From Firmicutes bacterium UBA7510 (GTDB lineage Bacteria; Bacillota; Clostridia; Tissierellales; Sedimentibacteraceae): a DNA stretch of 64,000 nt. The stretch is taken from the NCBI GenBank assembly GCA_002479485.1, contig DLNM01000013.1, forward strand, positions 29,791 to 93,790, in the 5' to 3' direction. Below are positions 37,101-45,782 of this stretch, in pieces (the first letter of the stretch is position 1; the number at the start of each line of letters is the position of its first letter). A program made the translations under genes and the position numbers. The notes under the pieces are model-generated. The model was not told the DNA's origin and did no database searches. It was given only the letters and a program-made list of their open reading frames with translations.

Positions 37101-37214
37101 TATGCTTGTACATAAAGCTAACCCATCATTTAAACCTTACAAACCCATAAATTAAATGTCTTAAACTTCGTTTGAGGCTATGAGGTTTTTATAATTGGGA
37201 TAAGTATAAGCATA
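37101..37214 (-). promoter_or_regulatory. Structured element Y in the oadB leader, homologous to element X at 52244-52325
   Basis: Outer stem TATGCTTGTAC/GTATAAGCATA, an inner stem pairing CTAACCCA with TGGGATAAG, and a central hairpin. A 24-base block (37185-37208) is identical to 52250-52273, and CATTTAAACCTTAC here matches CATTAAAAGCCTTAC there. Outer and central stems differ in sequence between copies but still pair. No known riboswitch class recognised. Confidence 0.65.
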
Positions 37215-37290
37215 CTGAGAGTTTATTGATTTTTAATCGCAATTAATATCCGCTAATACTTATATATACAATATATAAGTATTATTATAC

Positions 37291-37331
37291 AAAAAAAGAC
37301 CTCATTATAATAAAAATTACAATAAAAGTCT
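37291..37331 (-). terminator. Riboswitch-controlled terminator upstream of oadB
   Basis: AGACTTTTATTGTAA pairs imperfectly with TTATAATGAGGTCT, followed by TTTTTTT. Its 5' arm overlaps the 3' strand of riboswitch P1, so the two folds exclude each other: Mn2+ binding should free transcription. Confidence 0.7.
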
Positions 37332-37414
37332 GGCTTTTTAAATGCATGATACGGATTTTATAATCGGATTGACGACATCATGCTACATTATTAAATGCAA
37401 GCTACTCCCTCTTA
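37323..37414 (-). promoter_or_regulatory. Mn2+ riboswitch (yybP-ykoY family)
   Basis: In order on the minus strand: AAGAGGGAGTAGC (family GGGGAGTAGC), hairpin GCAT/ATGT, stem GCATGAT/ATCATGC enclosing GTCGTCAATCCG and CCGT, and the 3' strand AGCCAGACTTTTA closing P1 with TAAGAG. These blocks match, in order and spacing, the conserved Mn2+-binding loops of yybP-ykoY RNAs. A terminator follows. The downstream gene is oadB, not one of the usual Mn2+ exporters. Confidence 0.85.
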
Positions 37415-37421
37415 CATCATT

Positions 37422-37449
37422 AGTATACAGTAAAATCATATAAAATCAA
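37422..37449 (-). promoter_or_regulatory. Sigma-A-type promoter of the riboswitch-oadB transcript
   Basis: On the minus strand TTGATT, 16-base spacer, TATACT, placed so that transcription would begin just before the riboswitch P1. Confidence 0.65.
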
Positions 37450-37472
37450 GATTTTTTTTTAAAAACTCATTG

Positions 37473-37757
37473 TCAAGCGGTTGAATCAGTATGATTTTTA
37501 TTAGAATTTACGCACTCAATAGCCTTTACAACTTCCATTATAATGTTTGTATTATTTTGAAACTCACGTATAAAGTATTCACCATAAATTTCACCTTTTT
37601 TTCCAGTTACATAAAAAGGTTTAATATTATTAAGAGCTTTAGCCTTTATATCGTTTCTACAACTTTCGCATCTGCAAACATGAGAATAGTCTTCATTGTT
37701 CATAAGAAGATCTGTAAGAATTTGATCTACTAATACTTCCATATAATTTTTTATCAA
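37473..37757 (-). CDS. ComFB-family protein
   Basis: About 94 residues, probably starting at a TTG 6 bases after GGGGGG; an ATG 15 bases upstream overlaps hemZ and the SD. Family signature: IKNYMEVLVDQILTDLL then CRCESCRNDIKAKALNNIKPFYV. The Cys residues resemble the zinc-binding set of ComFB. ComFB is in the Bacillus comF operon; its function is unclear, and some homologues bind c-di-nucleotides. Here it is coupled to hemZ. Confidence 0.87.
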   Translation of the reverse strand: MIKNYMEVLVDQILTDLLMNNEDYSHVCRCESCRNDIKAKALNNIKPFYVTGKKGEIYGEYFIREFQNNTNIIMEVVKAIECVNSNKNHTDSTA

Positions 37758-37758
37758 T

Positions 37759-39243
37759 TTAATCCCCCCCATTTAAAATATTATATTTTTCTTCTATATT
37801 TTTTTTAAAATTATTATTATACTCTCTTAAGTCTTTATAATTTTGTACTCTCTCATGCCTGTTATTACCCTTTAGAATCTTGCTAACAGCACCCATTCCA
37901 CATGCTAATATGGTTTCTACTTCTTCTATAATTACTATATTATAAATACTCTCTTTGCCTTCTAAGGCATAGCCTACATTTTCCAAATTTCCTTTAATAT
38001 TTTTTTGTCTGTACATATAGTATGGTTTATATCCATTCTTAGCACAAATTTCTTTTGTGATATGATACATTTTTTCTACTGTGTCAGTATCTTTTGATAA
38101 TGTTTTAACAGCATTTAATAACTTAGAGCCTTTTTTATATGACAAGGCATGTACAGTAATATTATCTGGCTTTAAATCTATCACTTTTCTAACCGAATTT
38201 AATACAACCTCAGGTGTTTCATCTGGTAAACCTATAATTAAATCCATATTGATAGAATCAAAACCAATATTTTTTGCTAAATAATATATTTTTTCTATGT
38301 CAGCAACGGTATGGTTACGAGAAATTCTTTTTAATGTGTTTTCATTCATTGTTTGAGGGTTAATACTAATTCTACCTACAAAATTATCCTTTAAGCATTT
38401 AAGCATTTCTTCATTTATTGTATCTGGACGACCAGCCTCAAAAGTTATTTCTTTTATATCATTTAAATTATAGTACTTTTTAATGACCATAAAAATATCA
38501 TCTATATTTTTTGTACTTAAAACTGAAGGTGTTCCACCACCAAAGTAAATAGTATTAAGCTTTAATCTATTATTGATAGCTATTTTTATAGTTTCCTCTA
38601 TTTCACATGTTAAGTTTTTTACATACTCATCTATGATGCTTTGATCATAGTTTGAAAATGAAACAAATGAACAATAAACACATCTTGAAGGGCAAAATGG
38701 TATATGAATGTACAGATTGTAATTACCATTATTTTCGTCCTCATCCATGTACTTAATTTGCCTATCATATATGTCATTTAAAAGTTCTATTTTACTATCT
38801 GACACTTCATAGGTTTTTTTCAATATTAAATTAGCATGTTCTCTAGACATACCATTTTTAAGGGCCATAGCTAATATTTTATTTGGACGTATTCCAGTTA
38901 AAAAGCCATATTCAGCTTTCTCATTGAAGTATATTGAAAAAGAATTATATAATGATTTCTTAACAACTGTTTTTCTCAGTTTTTTTCCATCATTTTTCTC
39001 AAGCTCTATATCCTTACTGCTTACTGTAATATGATTAATTACTTTTCTATTTAAATACAACGTAGTTTTACATGAATAGTTATCTAATGATTCTATAATT
39101 TCCGATAAAACTATCAGATTAGAGCAATCAAAATTTATATTATTGTCATAATAAATTTTAATTTCACTGTTTAAATCAAATATTTTAAAAATATTTCTTA
39201 TCTCAAATTCATATTCGTGTCCTACTAAATAAAAACTTACCAT
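37759..39243 (-). CDS. hemZ: HemZ, oxygen-independent coproporphyrinogen-dehydrogenase-like radical SAM protein
   Basis: A 494-residue radical SAM protein of the HemN superfamily. Cluster Cys motif in HIPFCPSRCVYCSF (about 176-189), followed by YFGGGTPSVL and the SAM-binding segment. A HemZ-type N-terminal extension of about 165 residues precedes the core. Some relatives act in haem handling rather than synthesis; activity here is untested. It is the last large gene of the run recJ-apt-relA-dtd-MBL-hemZ, conserved in Clostridia. Confidence 0.93.
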   Translation of the reverse strand: MVSFYLVGHEYEFEIRNIFKIFDLNSEIKIYYDNNINFDCSNLIVLSEIIESLDNYSCKTTLYLNRKVINHITVSSKDIELEKNDGKKLRKTVVKKSLYNSFSIYFNEKAEYGFLTGIRPNKILAMALKNGMSREHANLILKKTYEVSDSKIELLNDIYDRQIKYMDEDENNGNYNLYIHIPFCPSRCVYCSFVSFSNYDQSIIDEYVKNLTCEIEETIKIAINNRLKLNTIYFGGGTPSVLSTKNIDDIFMVIKKYYNLNDIKEITFEAGRPDTINEEMLKCLKDNFVGRISINPQTMNENTLKRISRNHTVADIEKIYYLAKNIGFDSINMDLIIGLPDETPEVVLNSVRKVIDLKPDNITVHALSYKKGSKLLNAVKTLSKDTDTVEKMYHITKEICAKNGYKPYYMYRQKNIKGNLENVGYALEGKESIYNIVIIEEVETILACGMGAVSKILKGNNRHERVQNYKDLREYNNNFKKNIEEKYNILNGGD

Positions 39244-39255
39244 ATCAGTTTCCTT

Positions 39256-39888
39256 TTATTTGTAGTATTTTCTTACAAACATATTTTCCTTTTTTTCTAC
39301 TCCTATGCTTGTTGATGAGTTATGTCCAGGATATAGCTTCACTTCATCATCGTATATGAGTATTTTATTCACAATTGAGCTTATTATATTATCCATAGAA
39401 CCACCTTCTAAATCAGTTCTTCCTATAGAATGATCAAATAAAGTATCACCAGTTAAAATTATATTTTCAACCTTAAAGCATACTCCACCTGGTGTATGTC
39501 CCGGTGTGTGTATAACTTCAATTTTCAACTCACCAAGTTCAATAATTTGTCCATCTTTTAAAAGATTATCATAATCTATAGATATAATTTTTCTAAACAA
39601 GTCATATGAATGATTAAGCTCTGGATTTTTTATAAATTCAGCATCTAATTCATGTATATATACTGGTATATTATACTTATCCTTTAACTCCTTTACTGCA
39701 CCTATATGATCAGAATGACCATGTGTTAATAAAACCATCTTTGGTTCAAGTCCTAAATCAATAATTTTTTCATCTATAACAGAAAAGCTTCCACCTGGAT
39801 CTATTATTGCGCAAGCTCTTGTTTTTTCACAACCTATAATATAACAATTCATTAAAAATGAAGTAACTTCTAATCTTTCAAAAATCAT
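39256..39888 (-). CDS. MBL-fold metallo-hydrolase (glyoxalase II-like)
   Basis: A 210-residue metallo-beta-lactamase-fold hydrolase. Metal motif LTHGHSDHIGA (THxHxDH), HTPGHTPGG, TGDTLFDHSIGR and PGHNSST, so both metal sites are complete. Typical of the GloB-like proteins placed between dtd and hemZ in Clostridia. Substrate unknown; thioester hydrolysis is the family norm. Confidence 0.92.
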   Translation of the reverse strand: MIFERLEVTSFLMNCYIIGCEKTRACAIIDPGGSFSVIDEKIIDLGLEPKMVLLTHGHSDHIGAVKELKDKYNIPVYIHELDAEFIKNPELNHSYDLFRKIISIDYDNLLKDGQIIELGELKIEVIHTPGHTPGGVCFKVENIILTGDTLFDHSIGRTDLEGGSMDNIISSIVNKILIYDDEVKLYPGHNSSTSIGVEKKENMFVRKYYK

Positions 39889-39898
39889 GTCAAACTCC

Positions 39899-40348
39899 TT
39901 AAAATAATTTAGTGCTATCTAACAATATAGTAACTGGTCCATCATTGCATAGTTCTACCTGCATATCTGAACCAAAAACACCTGATTGAGTGTTAATCTT
40001 TAAATCCTTACATCTTTTTATAAATTCTTCATAGTAAGGTATTGCTTTTTCTGGTCTAGCGGCACCAGTGAAGCTTGGTCGTCTTCCTCGTCTTGCATCA
40101 CCCTGTAAAGTAAACTGAGAAACAACCAATATACTTCCATCAACATCAGATAAAGATTTATTCATCTTACCTTCTTCATCTTCAAAAATCCTAAGTCCTA
40201 TAGTTTTATCAAATATATAATCTAAATCAGTATCCTTATCTTCCTCTGCTACACCTAATAAAATTAAAATTCCTTTATCTATTTGACCTACAATTTTATT
40301 ATCAATTTTAACACTAGCGCATTTTACCCTTTGTATAACTGCTCTCAT
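39899..40348 (-). CDS. dtd: D-aminoacyl-tRNA deacylase
   Basis: A 149-residue enzyme that removes D-amino acids (and mischarged Gly) from tRNA. MRAVIQRVKCASVKIDN at the N-terminus, the catalytic SQFTLQGDARRGRRPSF motif (about 78-94) and the GPVTILLDS C-terminus are all present. Hairpin element C fills the gap between relA and its SD. Confidence 0.96.
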   Translation of the reverse strand: MRAVIQRVKCASVKIDNKIVGQIDKGILILLGVAEEDKDTDLDYIFDKTIGLRIFEDEEGKMNKSLSDVDGSILVVSQFTLQGDARRGRRPSFTGAARPEKAIPYYEEFIKRCKDLKINTQSGVFGSDMQVELCNDGPVTILLDSTKLF

Positions 40349-40350
40349 TT

Positions 40351-40453
40351 TAACCTCTCATTATGCCATAGTCTCGCTATGCGAATCATTGAAGTGCCAT
40401 CATAAACAAATCGCATGAGTGATATGTTTTTTTATTTCACTCTTTTCACTCTT
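40351..40453 (-). repeat. Multi-hairpin intergenic element, copy C (upstream of dtd)
   Basis: Read toward dtd: GAGTGAAA repeats paired with TATCACTC, then ATGATGGCAC...CAATGATTCGC-ATA-GCGAGACTATGGCATAATGAGAGG. The A-rich middle hairpin of copies A, B and D is missing. It occupies the full gap between the relA stop and the dtd SD. Confidence 0.7.
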
Positions 40454-40454
40454 C

Positions 40455-42638
40455 CTATTTTGTAGTTCTATAGATGTCTAGAACACCTTCAACCTTTTTA
40501 ATTTTTTTAATTAAATCGTGTAATTGCTTAGTTTCATTAATTTCAAATGTGATATCAATTACAGCTACTTTATCCTTATTAATTCTTAAATTCAACGAGG
40601 TCGCATTAAGACGTGCATCATTATATAAACCAGTTATATCTTGTAATAGCTTAGGTCTATCAATGGCCTTTATTTGTATTTCACTTAAGAAAGTGCCCTT
40701 CTTACCGTTATCCCACTCAACCTCAATAAATCTTTCATCCTCAGTATCATTTAAATCATGAATATTTGTGCAATCGGCTCTATGAACAGAAACACCTCTT
40801 CCTCTAGTTATAAAGCCAACTATCGCATCGCCTGGAACTGGGTTACAGCATCTTGACAATCTAACCTTTACATTGTCAATACCTCTAATAATTACACCCG
40901 AGGCATGCCTTTCACTTCTCATTTGAGTAGATTTATCAACAATAGAATCTTTTTTGTTTAATTTATCTAAATCAATTTTATCTTTGTTTTTCTCTACATA
41001 AATTGATTTTAGTCTTGTAAATATTTGATTTTCAGTAATTGAACCAGTAGAAATAGCTGCATATAAATTTTCAACAGTATATAAATTATACTTATCAGCA
41101 CACTGTTTTATCCATTCATCTTTAAGAATATCATTAATTGCAAAACCTTGCTTTTTAATTTCTCTTTCTAGAAGCTCTCTACCCTTTTCAACATTAAACT
41201 CTTTGTCTTTTTCTTTAAAATATTTTTTAATTTTAGCCTTAGCTTGACTACTAGCAACAATTTTTAGCCAATCTCTGCTTGGTCCATTACTGTTTGCAGA
41301 TGTTAATATCTCAATCTTATCTCCAGTTTTTAACTTATAATCAAGAGGCACTATTCTTCCGTTAATTTTTGCACCAACACATTTGTTTCCTATAGCACTG
41401 TGTACTCTATAGGCAAAATCAACTGGAGTAGATCCAGAAGGAAGATTAATTACTTCTCCTTTTGGCGTAAAAACAAAAACCTCATCAGAATATAGGTCAA
41501 CCTTTAAATTTTCCATAAATTCTTCAGGATCATTAGTTTCCTGCTGCCACTCTAGCATCTGTCTAAGCCAGTTTAATTTTTCATCAAAATTACTCTCTTC
41601 ATCAATTCCCTCTTTATATTTCCAGTGTGCTGCAATACCAAACTCAGCCGTTCTGTGCATTTCAAGAGTTCTAATTTGTATCTCAAATGGTTCTCCATCT
41701 GGTCCTATAACTGTAGTATGAAGGGATTGATACATATTAGGCTTAGGCATAGCAATATAATCTTTAAATCTGCCTGGGATTGGCTTCCACATAGTATGAA
41801 CTATACCTAAAGCTCCATAACAATCTCTTACAGAATCAACAATAATCCTTACAGCCGTAATATCGTAAATTTGTTCAAAGGGTTTATTTTTATAATACAT
41901 TTTCTTATAAATGCTGTACAAACTTTTTGGTCTACCTGTAACCTCTACATTTTCAAGATGGGCTTCTACTAGTTTTTGCTTGATTATATCAACTATACTT
42001 TTAATAAACTCTTTTCTTTCTTCATTTTTTTCGCTTACTTTTTTAACTAAATCGTCATAGCCTTCTCTGTCAATATATTTTAAGGATGTATCTTCTAATT
42101 CCCATTTAATTGATGCCATACCAAGTCTATTAGCTATAGGAGCATAAATTTCTAATGTTTCCATAGCCTTTTGCTTTTGCTTTTCTACAGGCATATATTC
42201 AAGAGTTCTTATATTATGCAATCTATCGGCAAGCTTAATAATGACTATTCTAATATCTTTAGACATTGCAATAATCATCTTTCTTAAGCTCTCAGCTTGA
42301 CGCTCTTCTTTAGTCCTATATTTTACCTTGCTTAACTTAGTAACACCATCAACCATATCAGCTATCTCAGTGCCAAATTCTCTTTGAATATCATCATAAG
42401 TTTTACCGGTATCCTCAACAACGTCATGCAAAAGTCCCGCTGCAATAGTCTGTACATCCATATGCATATCACAAAGTGTAATAGCAACGCTATATGGATG
42501 TATGAAGTATCTTTCACCAGATAAACGCATTGGTGCTGTTGAGTGAGCCATTTCAGCATAAGTATATGCCTTAACAACTACACCAATATCAGCCGAAGGA
42601 TTATATGATTCAATTCTGTTAATAATATTCTCTATCAT
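40455..42638 (-). CDS. relA: Bifunctional (p)ppGpp synthetase/hydrolase
   Basis: A 727-residue long RSH protein of the stringent response. HD hydrolase domain (YFIHPYSVAITL, AAGLLHDVVEDTGKT, about 40-150), synthetase domain (about 230-350, GRPKSLYSIYKKM, DITAVRIIVD), TGS domain (about 395-455), helical/CC region (RCCNPVPGD) and C-terminal ACT domain. The HD residues are intact, so hydrolysis should be active. Follows apt by about 50 bases. Confidence 0.97.
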   Translation of the reverse strand: MIENIINRIESYNPSADIGVVVKAYTYAEMAHSTAPMRLSGERYFIHPYSVAITLCDMHMDVQTIAAGLLHDVVEDTGKTYDDIQREFGTEIADMVDGVTKLSKVKYRTKEERQAESLRKMIIAMSKDIRIVIIKLADRLHNIRTLEYMPVEKQKQKAMETLEIYAPIANRLGMASIKWELEDTSLKYIDREGYDDLVKKVSEKNEERKEFIKSIVDIIKQKLVEAHLENVEVTGRPKSLYSIYKKMYYKNKPFEQIYDITAVRIIVDSVRDCYGALGIVHTMWKPIPGRFKDYIAMPKPNMYQSLHTTVIGPDGEPFEIQIRTLEMHRTAEFGIAAHWKYKEGIDEESNFDEKLNWLRQMLEWQQETNDPEEFMENLKVDLYSDEVFVFTPKGEVINLPSGSTPVDFAYRVHSAIGNKCVGAKINGRIVPLDYKLKTGDKIEILTSANSNGPSRDWLKIVASSQAKAKIKKYFKEKDKEFNVEKGRELLEREIKKQGFAINDILKDEWIKQCADKYNLYTVENLYAAISTGSITENQIFTRLKSIYVEKNKDKIDLDKLNKKDSIVDKSTQMRSERHASGVIIRGIDNVKVRLSRCCNPVPGDAIVGFITRGRGVSVHRADCTNIHDLNDTEDERFIEVEWDNGKKGTFLSEIQIKAIDRPKLLQDITGLYNDARLNATSLNLRINKDKVAVIDITFEINETKQLHDLIKKIKKVEGVLDIYRTTK

Positions 42639-42689
42639 AAAAGTTCACCCTTAAATCATGTTATGTTTAAAGGTTGGATTAACCAACCT

Positions 42690-43202
42690 TTAATATTTTA
42701 TCAATGATTCAACCTTATATTCTGAAAGTTTTTCTCTACCATTTAAATCTTCAAGCTCAATTAAAAATCCTAATCCAACTACATTGCCACCTAGTTCCTT
42801 AACAAGCTTAGCAGTTGCACTCATAGTTCCACCTGTTGCTAACAAATCATCAACAATCAGTACATTTTGACCCTCTTTAATAGAATCCTTATGTATCTCT
42901 AAAGAGTCAGTACCATATTCTAAATTATAGGTAAATCTAAGTGTTTCTGCAGGTAATTTTCCTGGTTTTCTAACTGGAACAAACCCAGCACCTAATATAT
43001 AAGCTATAGGAGTAGCAAATATAAATCCTCTTGATTCAGGACCAACAACAATATCAATATTACAGTCTTTAAATTTTTCTACTAATTCATCAATACATTC
43101 TTTGAAACTCTCTCCATCCTTAAGCATGGTTGTTATATCTTTAAAACTAATTCCTTTAGTTGGAAAATCATCAATTACTCTTATTTTATCCTTTAAGCTC
43201 AT
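42690..43202 (-). CDS. apt: Adenine phosphoribosyltransferase
   Basis: A 170-residue purine salvage enzyme (adenine + PRPP to AMP). PRPP-binding loop VLIVDDLLATGGTM and the adenine site FKDITTML are clear. The ATG after GGAGGG is used; an in-frame GTG 12 bases upstream overlaps the SD. Lies between recJ and relA, the usual clostridial arrangement. Confidence 0.96.
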   Translation of the reverse strand: MSLKDKIRVIDDFPTKGISFKDITTMLKDGESFKECIDELVEKFKDCNIDIVVGPESRGFIFATPIAYILGAGFVPVRKPGKLPAETLRFTYNLEYGTDSLEIHKDSIKEGQNVLIVDDLLATGGTMSATAKLVKELGGNVVGLGFLIELEDLNGREKLSEYKVESLIKY

Positions 43203-43234
43203 TTTTCCCTCCACTACTTTAAAAAAAGTAAAAA

Positions 43235-45151
43235 TTACTTTTTAATATAAAGTATATCATTTTTTAATATATATTCTATTTTATTTTCATTCTTTAAAAT
43301 ACATGCTATATCGCTTGCTGTAAAATCAATATTGTAAAGCCTACTTATACTATCGGCAAAGTCAAATATATCGGTTTTAATAATTTTTGATTTAGTTTTA
43401 TTTATTATTGAATATACTATTTTTGACTTATTATCGTCAATAATTTGTTTTTCAAAAACATAATCTTCTATATCTTGAAGAATCAGCTGCAAATCTACAT
43501 TGCCTCTAAATTCATTTTCTGTAATGTTAACAACTAAGGCTTGGGGATTTAGAAGAATTTTCTCTAAAAGCCTTATTTTATCAAAACCAATTACTTTTAT
43601 TGAAACATTCTTATTTTTAATTGAAAAGCTTATATGTTTTTTATCTTTACCTACTCTTTTAATGTCAGATATGCTAAAATCAACAACTGCAAAGATTGGT
43701 TTAGGGTTACCATGTCCAAATGGTTCAAACTTGCATATTTCTTTATATAAGCATTCATTTATCTCATCAATATTAATATAAGAATCGACATTTACAATTT
43801 TTTGAATCTCTTTTTTATCTATTATTTTATCAACATATTTATTTAACTCAACTGATAATTCGTTAATTGATAATTTTTTTAGTGTAAGCCCAGCCGCTAA
43901 CTTATGTCCACCAAATTTAACTAAAAGATGACTAACACTCTTTAATGCCTCAAAAATATTCAGGTATTCAAGACTTCTAGCAGATGCTTTACCCATATCA
44001 TCTTTAACCGAAATTACTATAGAAGGCTTGTCATATTTTTCAGTTAATCTAGAAGCTACTATGCCTAGGACTCCTTCATGCCAGTCATTTCCACTTACTA
44101 CTATAACATGCTTTTTATATAAAAAGTCCTTTTCAATTTTTTCAACAGCTTCATTAAATATTGCTTGCTCAGTTTGCTTACGGAATATATTAAAATTTTC
44201 TAATTCATCTGCCAAACGCTCAGCTTCAATTTCATCCTTAGATAATAATAATTCAATTGCTTTTTTAGCATTATCCATTCTACCTGCAGCATTAATTCTA
44301 GGAGCCAAAATATAACCTATATGAAAAGCCTCAATAACTCTATCACCAATTCCTGCTTTTTCAATAAGTTTTTTAACTCCAATTAACTTTGATTTATTGA
44401 TATTTTTAAGACCGTTAAATGTAATAATTCTATTATCTTCTATTAAATCAACTATATCAGCTATGGTTCCTAGACAGGCAAGTTCAAGCAAGATATCTTC
44501 TATATCATTAATTTTTAAATACCTATTTAAATGCAATAAAAATTTATAGCTTAATCCTGAAGCACAAAGGTTTTTATTTTTTGAAGGACAATCGCTTTGC
44601 TTTGGATTTATTACTGCATATGCTCTAGGTATTACTTCACCGCATTGATGATGATCTATTAATATTGTATCAATACCGCATGAGTTAATTCTATCAATAG
44701 AATCGACCTCTGATATACCGCAATCTACTGTTATAAGTAAATTTATGTCCATACTATCGACTTTATTTAAAAAATCCTCACTTATACCATAGCCTTCAGT
44801 TTCCCTTTCAGGAACATAATAATTTACATTTGCACCGGCTTTATTTAGATATAATATGAATTGACTAATTGAAGTTGTCCCGTCAACATCATAATCCCCA
44901 TAAATTAATATATTCTCTTTTTTTTCTAATGCTCGCAATATTCTTTTACATCCCTTATCTACATCTTTAAAATTATCTGTATTTTCTAGATATTTAAACT
45001 CAGGATCTAAAAAATTATTAATATCTTCTACTGTACTCAAACCTCTATTTAATAGTATCTTAGCAGATATTTCAGTTAAGCCAAAAGTGCTACTTATAAG
45101 CTTAATTTTTTCATCAGTAAAACTATTAACTTTCAGCTTGACCTTTTTCAT
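43235..45151 (-). CDS. recJ: Single-stranded-DNA-specific exonuclease RecJ
   Basis: A 638-residue 5'-3' ssDNA exonuclease with DHH and DHHA1 domains. Metal motifs: YGDYDVDGTTS (about 81-91), TVDCGIS and LIDHHQCG (DHH), then GRMDNAKKA and GGHKLAAGL of DHHA1. Long C-terminal OB-like region. Its 5' end overlaps the 3' end of the LapA-like gene by 26 bases, so they are coupled. Confidence 0.95.
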   Translation of the reverse strand: MKKVKLKVNSFTDEKIKLISSTFGLTEISAKILLNRGLSTVEDINNFLDPEFKYLENTDNFKDVDKGCKRILRALEKKENILIYGDYDVDGTTSISQFILYLNKAGANVNYYVPERETEGYGISEDFLNKVDSMDINLLITVDCGISEVDSIDRINSCGIDTILIDHHQCGEVIPRAYAVINPKQSDCPSKNKNLCASGLSYKFLLHLNRYLKINDIEDILLELACLGTIADIVDLIEDNRIITFNGLKNINKSKLIGVKKLIEKAGIGDRVIEAFHIGYILAPRINAAGRMDNAKKAIELLLSKDEIEAERLADELENFNIFRKQTEQAIFNEAVEKIEKDFLYKKHVIVVSGNDWHEGVLGIVASRLTEKYDKPSIVISVKDDMGKASARSLEYLNIFEALKSVSHLLVKFGGHKLAAGLTLKKLSINELSVELNKYVDKIIDKKEIQKIVNVDSYINIDEINECLYKEICKFEPFGHGNPKPIFAVVDFSISDIKRVGKDKKHISFSIKNKNVSIKVIGFDKIRLLEKILLNPQALVVNITENEFRGNVDLQLILQDIEDYVFEKQIIDDNKSKIVYSIINKTKSKIIKTDIFDFADSISRLYNIDFTASDIACILKNENKIEYILKNDILYIKK

Positions 45152-45590
45152 TATTTTCTTCTAAATATGCATAATCAGTATCATTTATTTCAGTTTTATT
45201 AACAATACTTTTTTCTGTCTCTTTACATTTTTTATCATATTCTTCTTTTAATTTTGTTAGCTCTAATTTCACTTCATTTCTTTCATCAGTTAGTATCTGA
45301 ATTTCATTTTCATAGCTTGATACACTTTTATGCATATCCATATTTTCCGACTCAATAAGCTTAATTTTATTCTTCAGCTCTTTAGTGATTGAGAAATGTT
45401 TAAATTGCCTAATACTGCCTAGTATAGCCGCAACTATAGCACCTACTACTGTAGAAATTATTATTACAATAGCCTGTGACACTTGAAAGCTCGCAAAAAA
45501 CAAGTCAATTGTTACTACACTTCCATTTTGTATTGCAAATATAGCAATTAATAATGAAATAATTAATGCAAGAATAAATCCAAATTGCAT
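45126..45590 (-). CDS. LapA-domain (DUF1049) membrane protein with coiled coil
   Basis: A 154-residue protein. Two membrane helices (about 1-22 and 38-60, with the LapA pattern AIFAIQNGSVVTIDLFFASFQVSQAIVII), followed by a coiled coil (about 75-130, Glu/Lys-rich) and a short acidic tail. LapA proteins in E. coli help LapB control LPS; in Firmicutes the role is unknown. It occupies the position where secD-secF usually sit, between the SCIFF genes and recJ. SD GGAG before the ATG. Confidence 0.85.
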   Translation of the reverse strand: MQFGFILALIISLLIAIFAIQNGSVVTIDLFFASFQVSQAIVIIISTVVGAIVAAILGSIRQFKHFSITKELKNKIKLIESENMDMHKSVSSYENEIQILTDERNEVKLELTKLKEEYDKKCKETEKSIVNKTEINDTDYAYLEENNEKGQAES

Positions 45591-45723
45591 ATTTATCTCC
45601 TCTCTAAATTTATAAAATTTTATTTAATCATGTGTATTATACTATACTACAGCAATACATTTCAATATTATTTTATAATATTGTTTAATATCATTAATTT
45701 ATATTAAAAATATAATTATAAAA

Positions 45724-45763
45724 AAAATTCAAACTATTTAAAAAATGAAATAGTTTGAATTTT
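45724..45763 (-). terminator. Terminator after the SCIFF maturase gene
   Basis: 16-bp stem AAAATTCAAACTATTT and its complement with an 8-base loop; T-rich on the minus strand. Confidence 0.87.
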
Positions 45764-45782
45764 AGAGCTATATATTTAATTA

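Noticed and set aside
37101..37214. Element Y as a known riboswitch (fluoride, c-di-GMP, purine, glycine, cobalamin, SAM or T-box)
   Set aside because: I compared its conserved blocks from memory with those classes; none matched. It is reported as unassigned.
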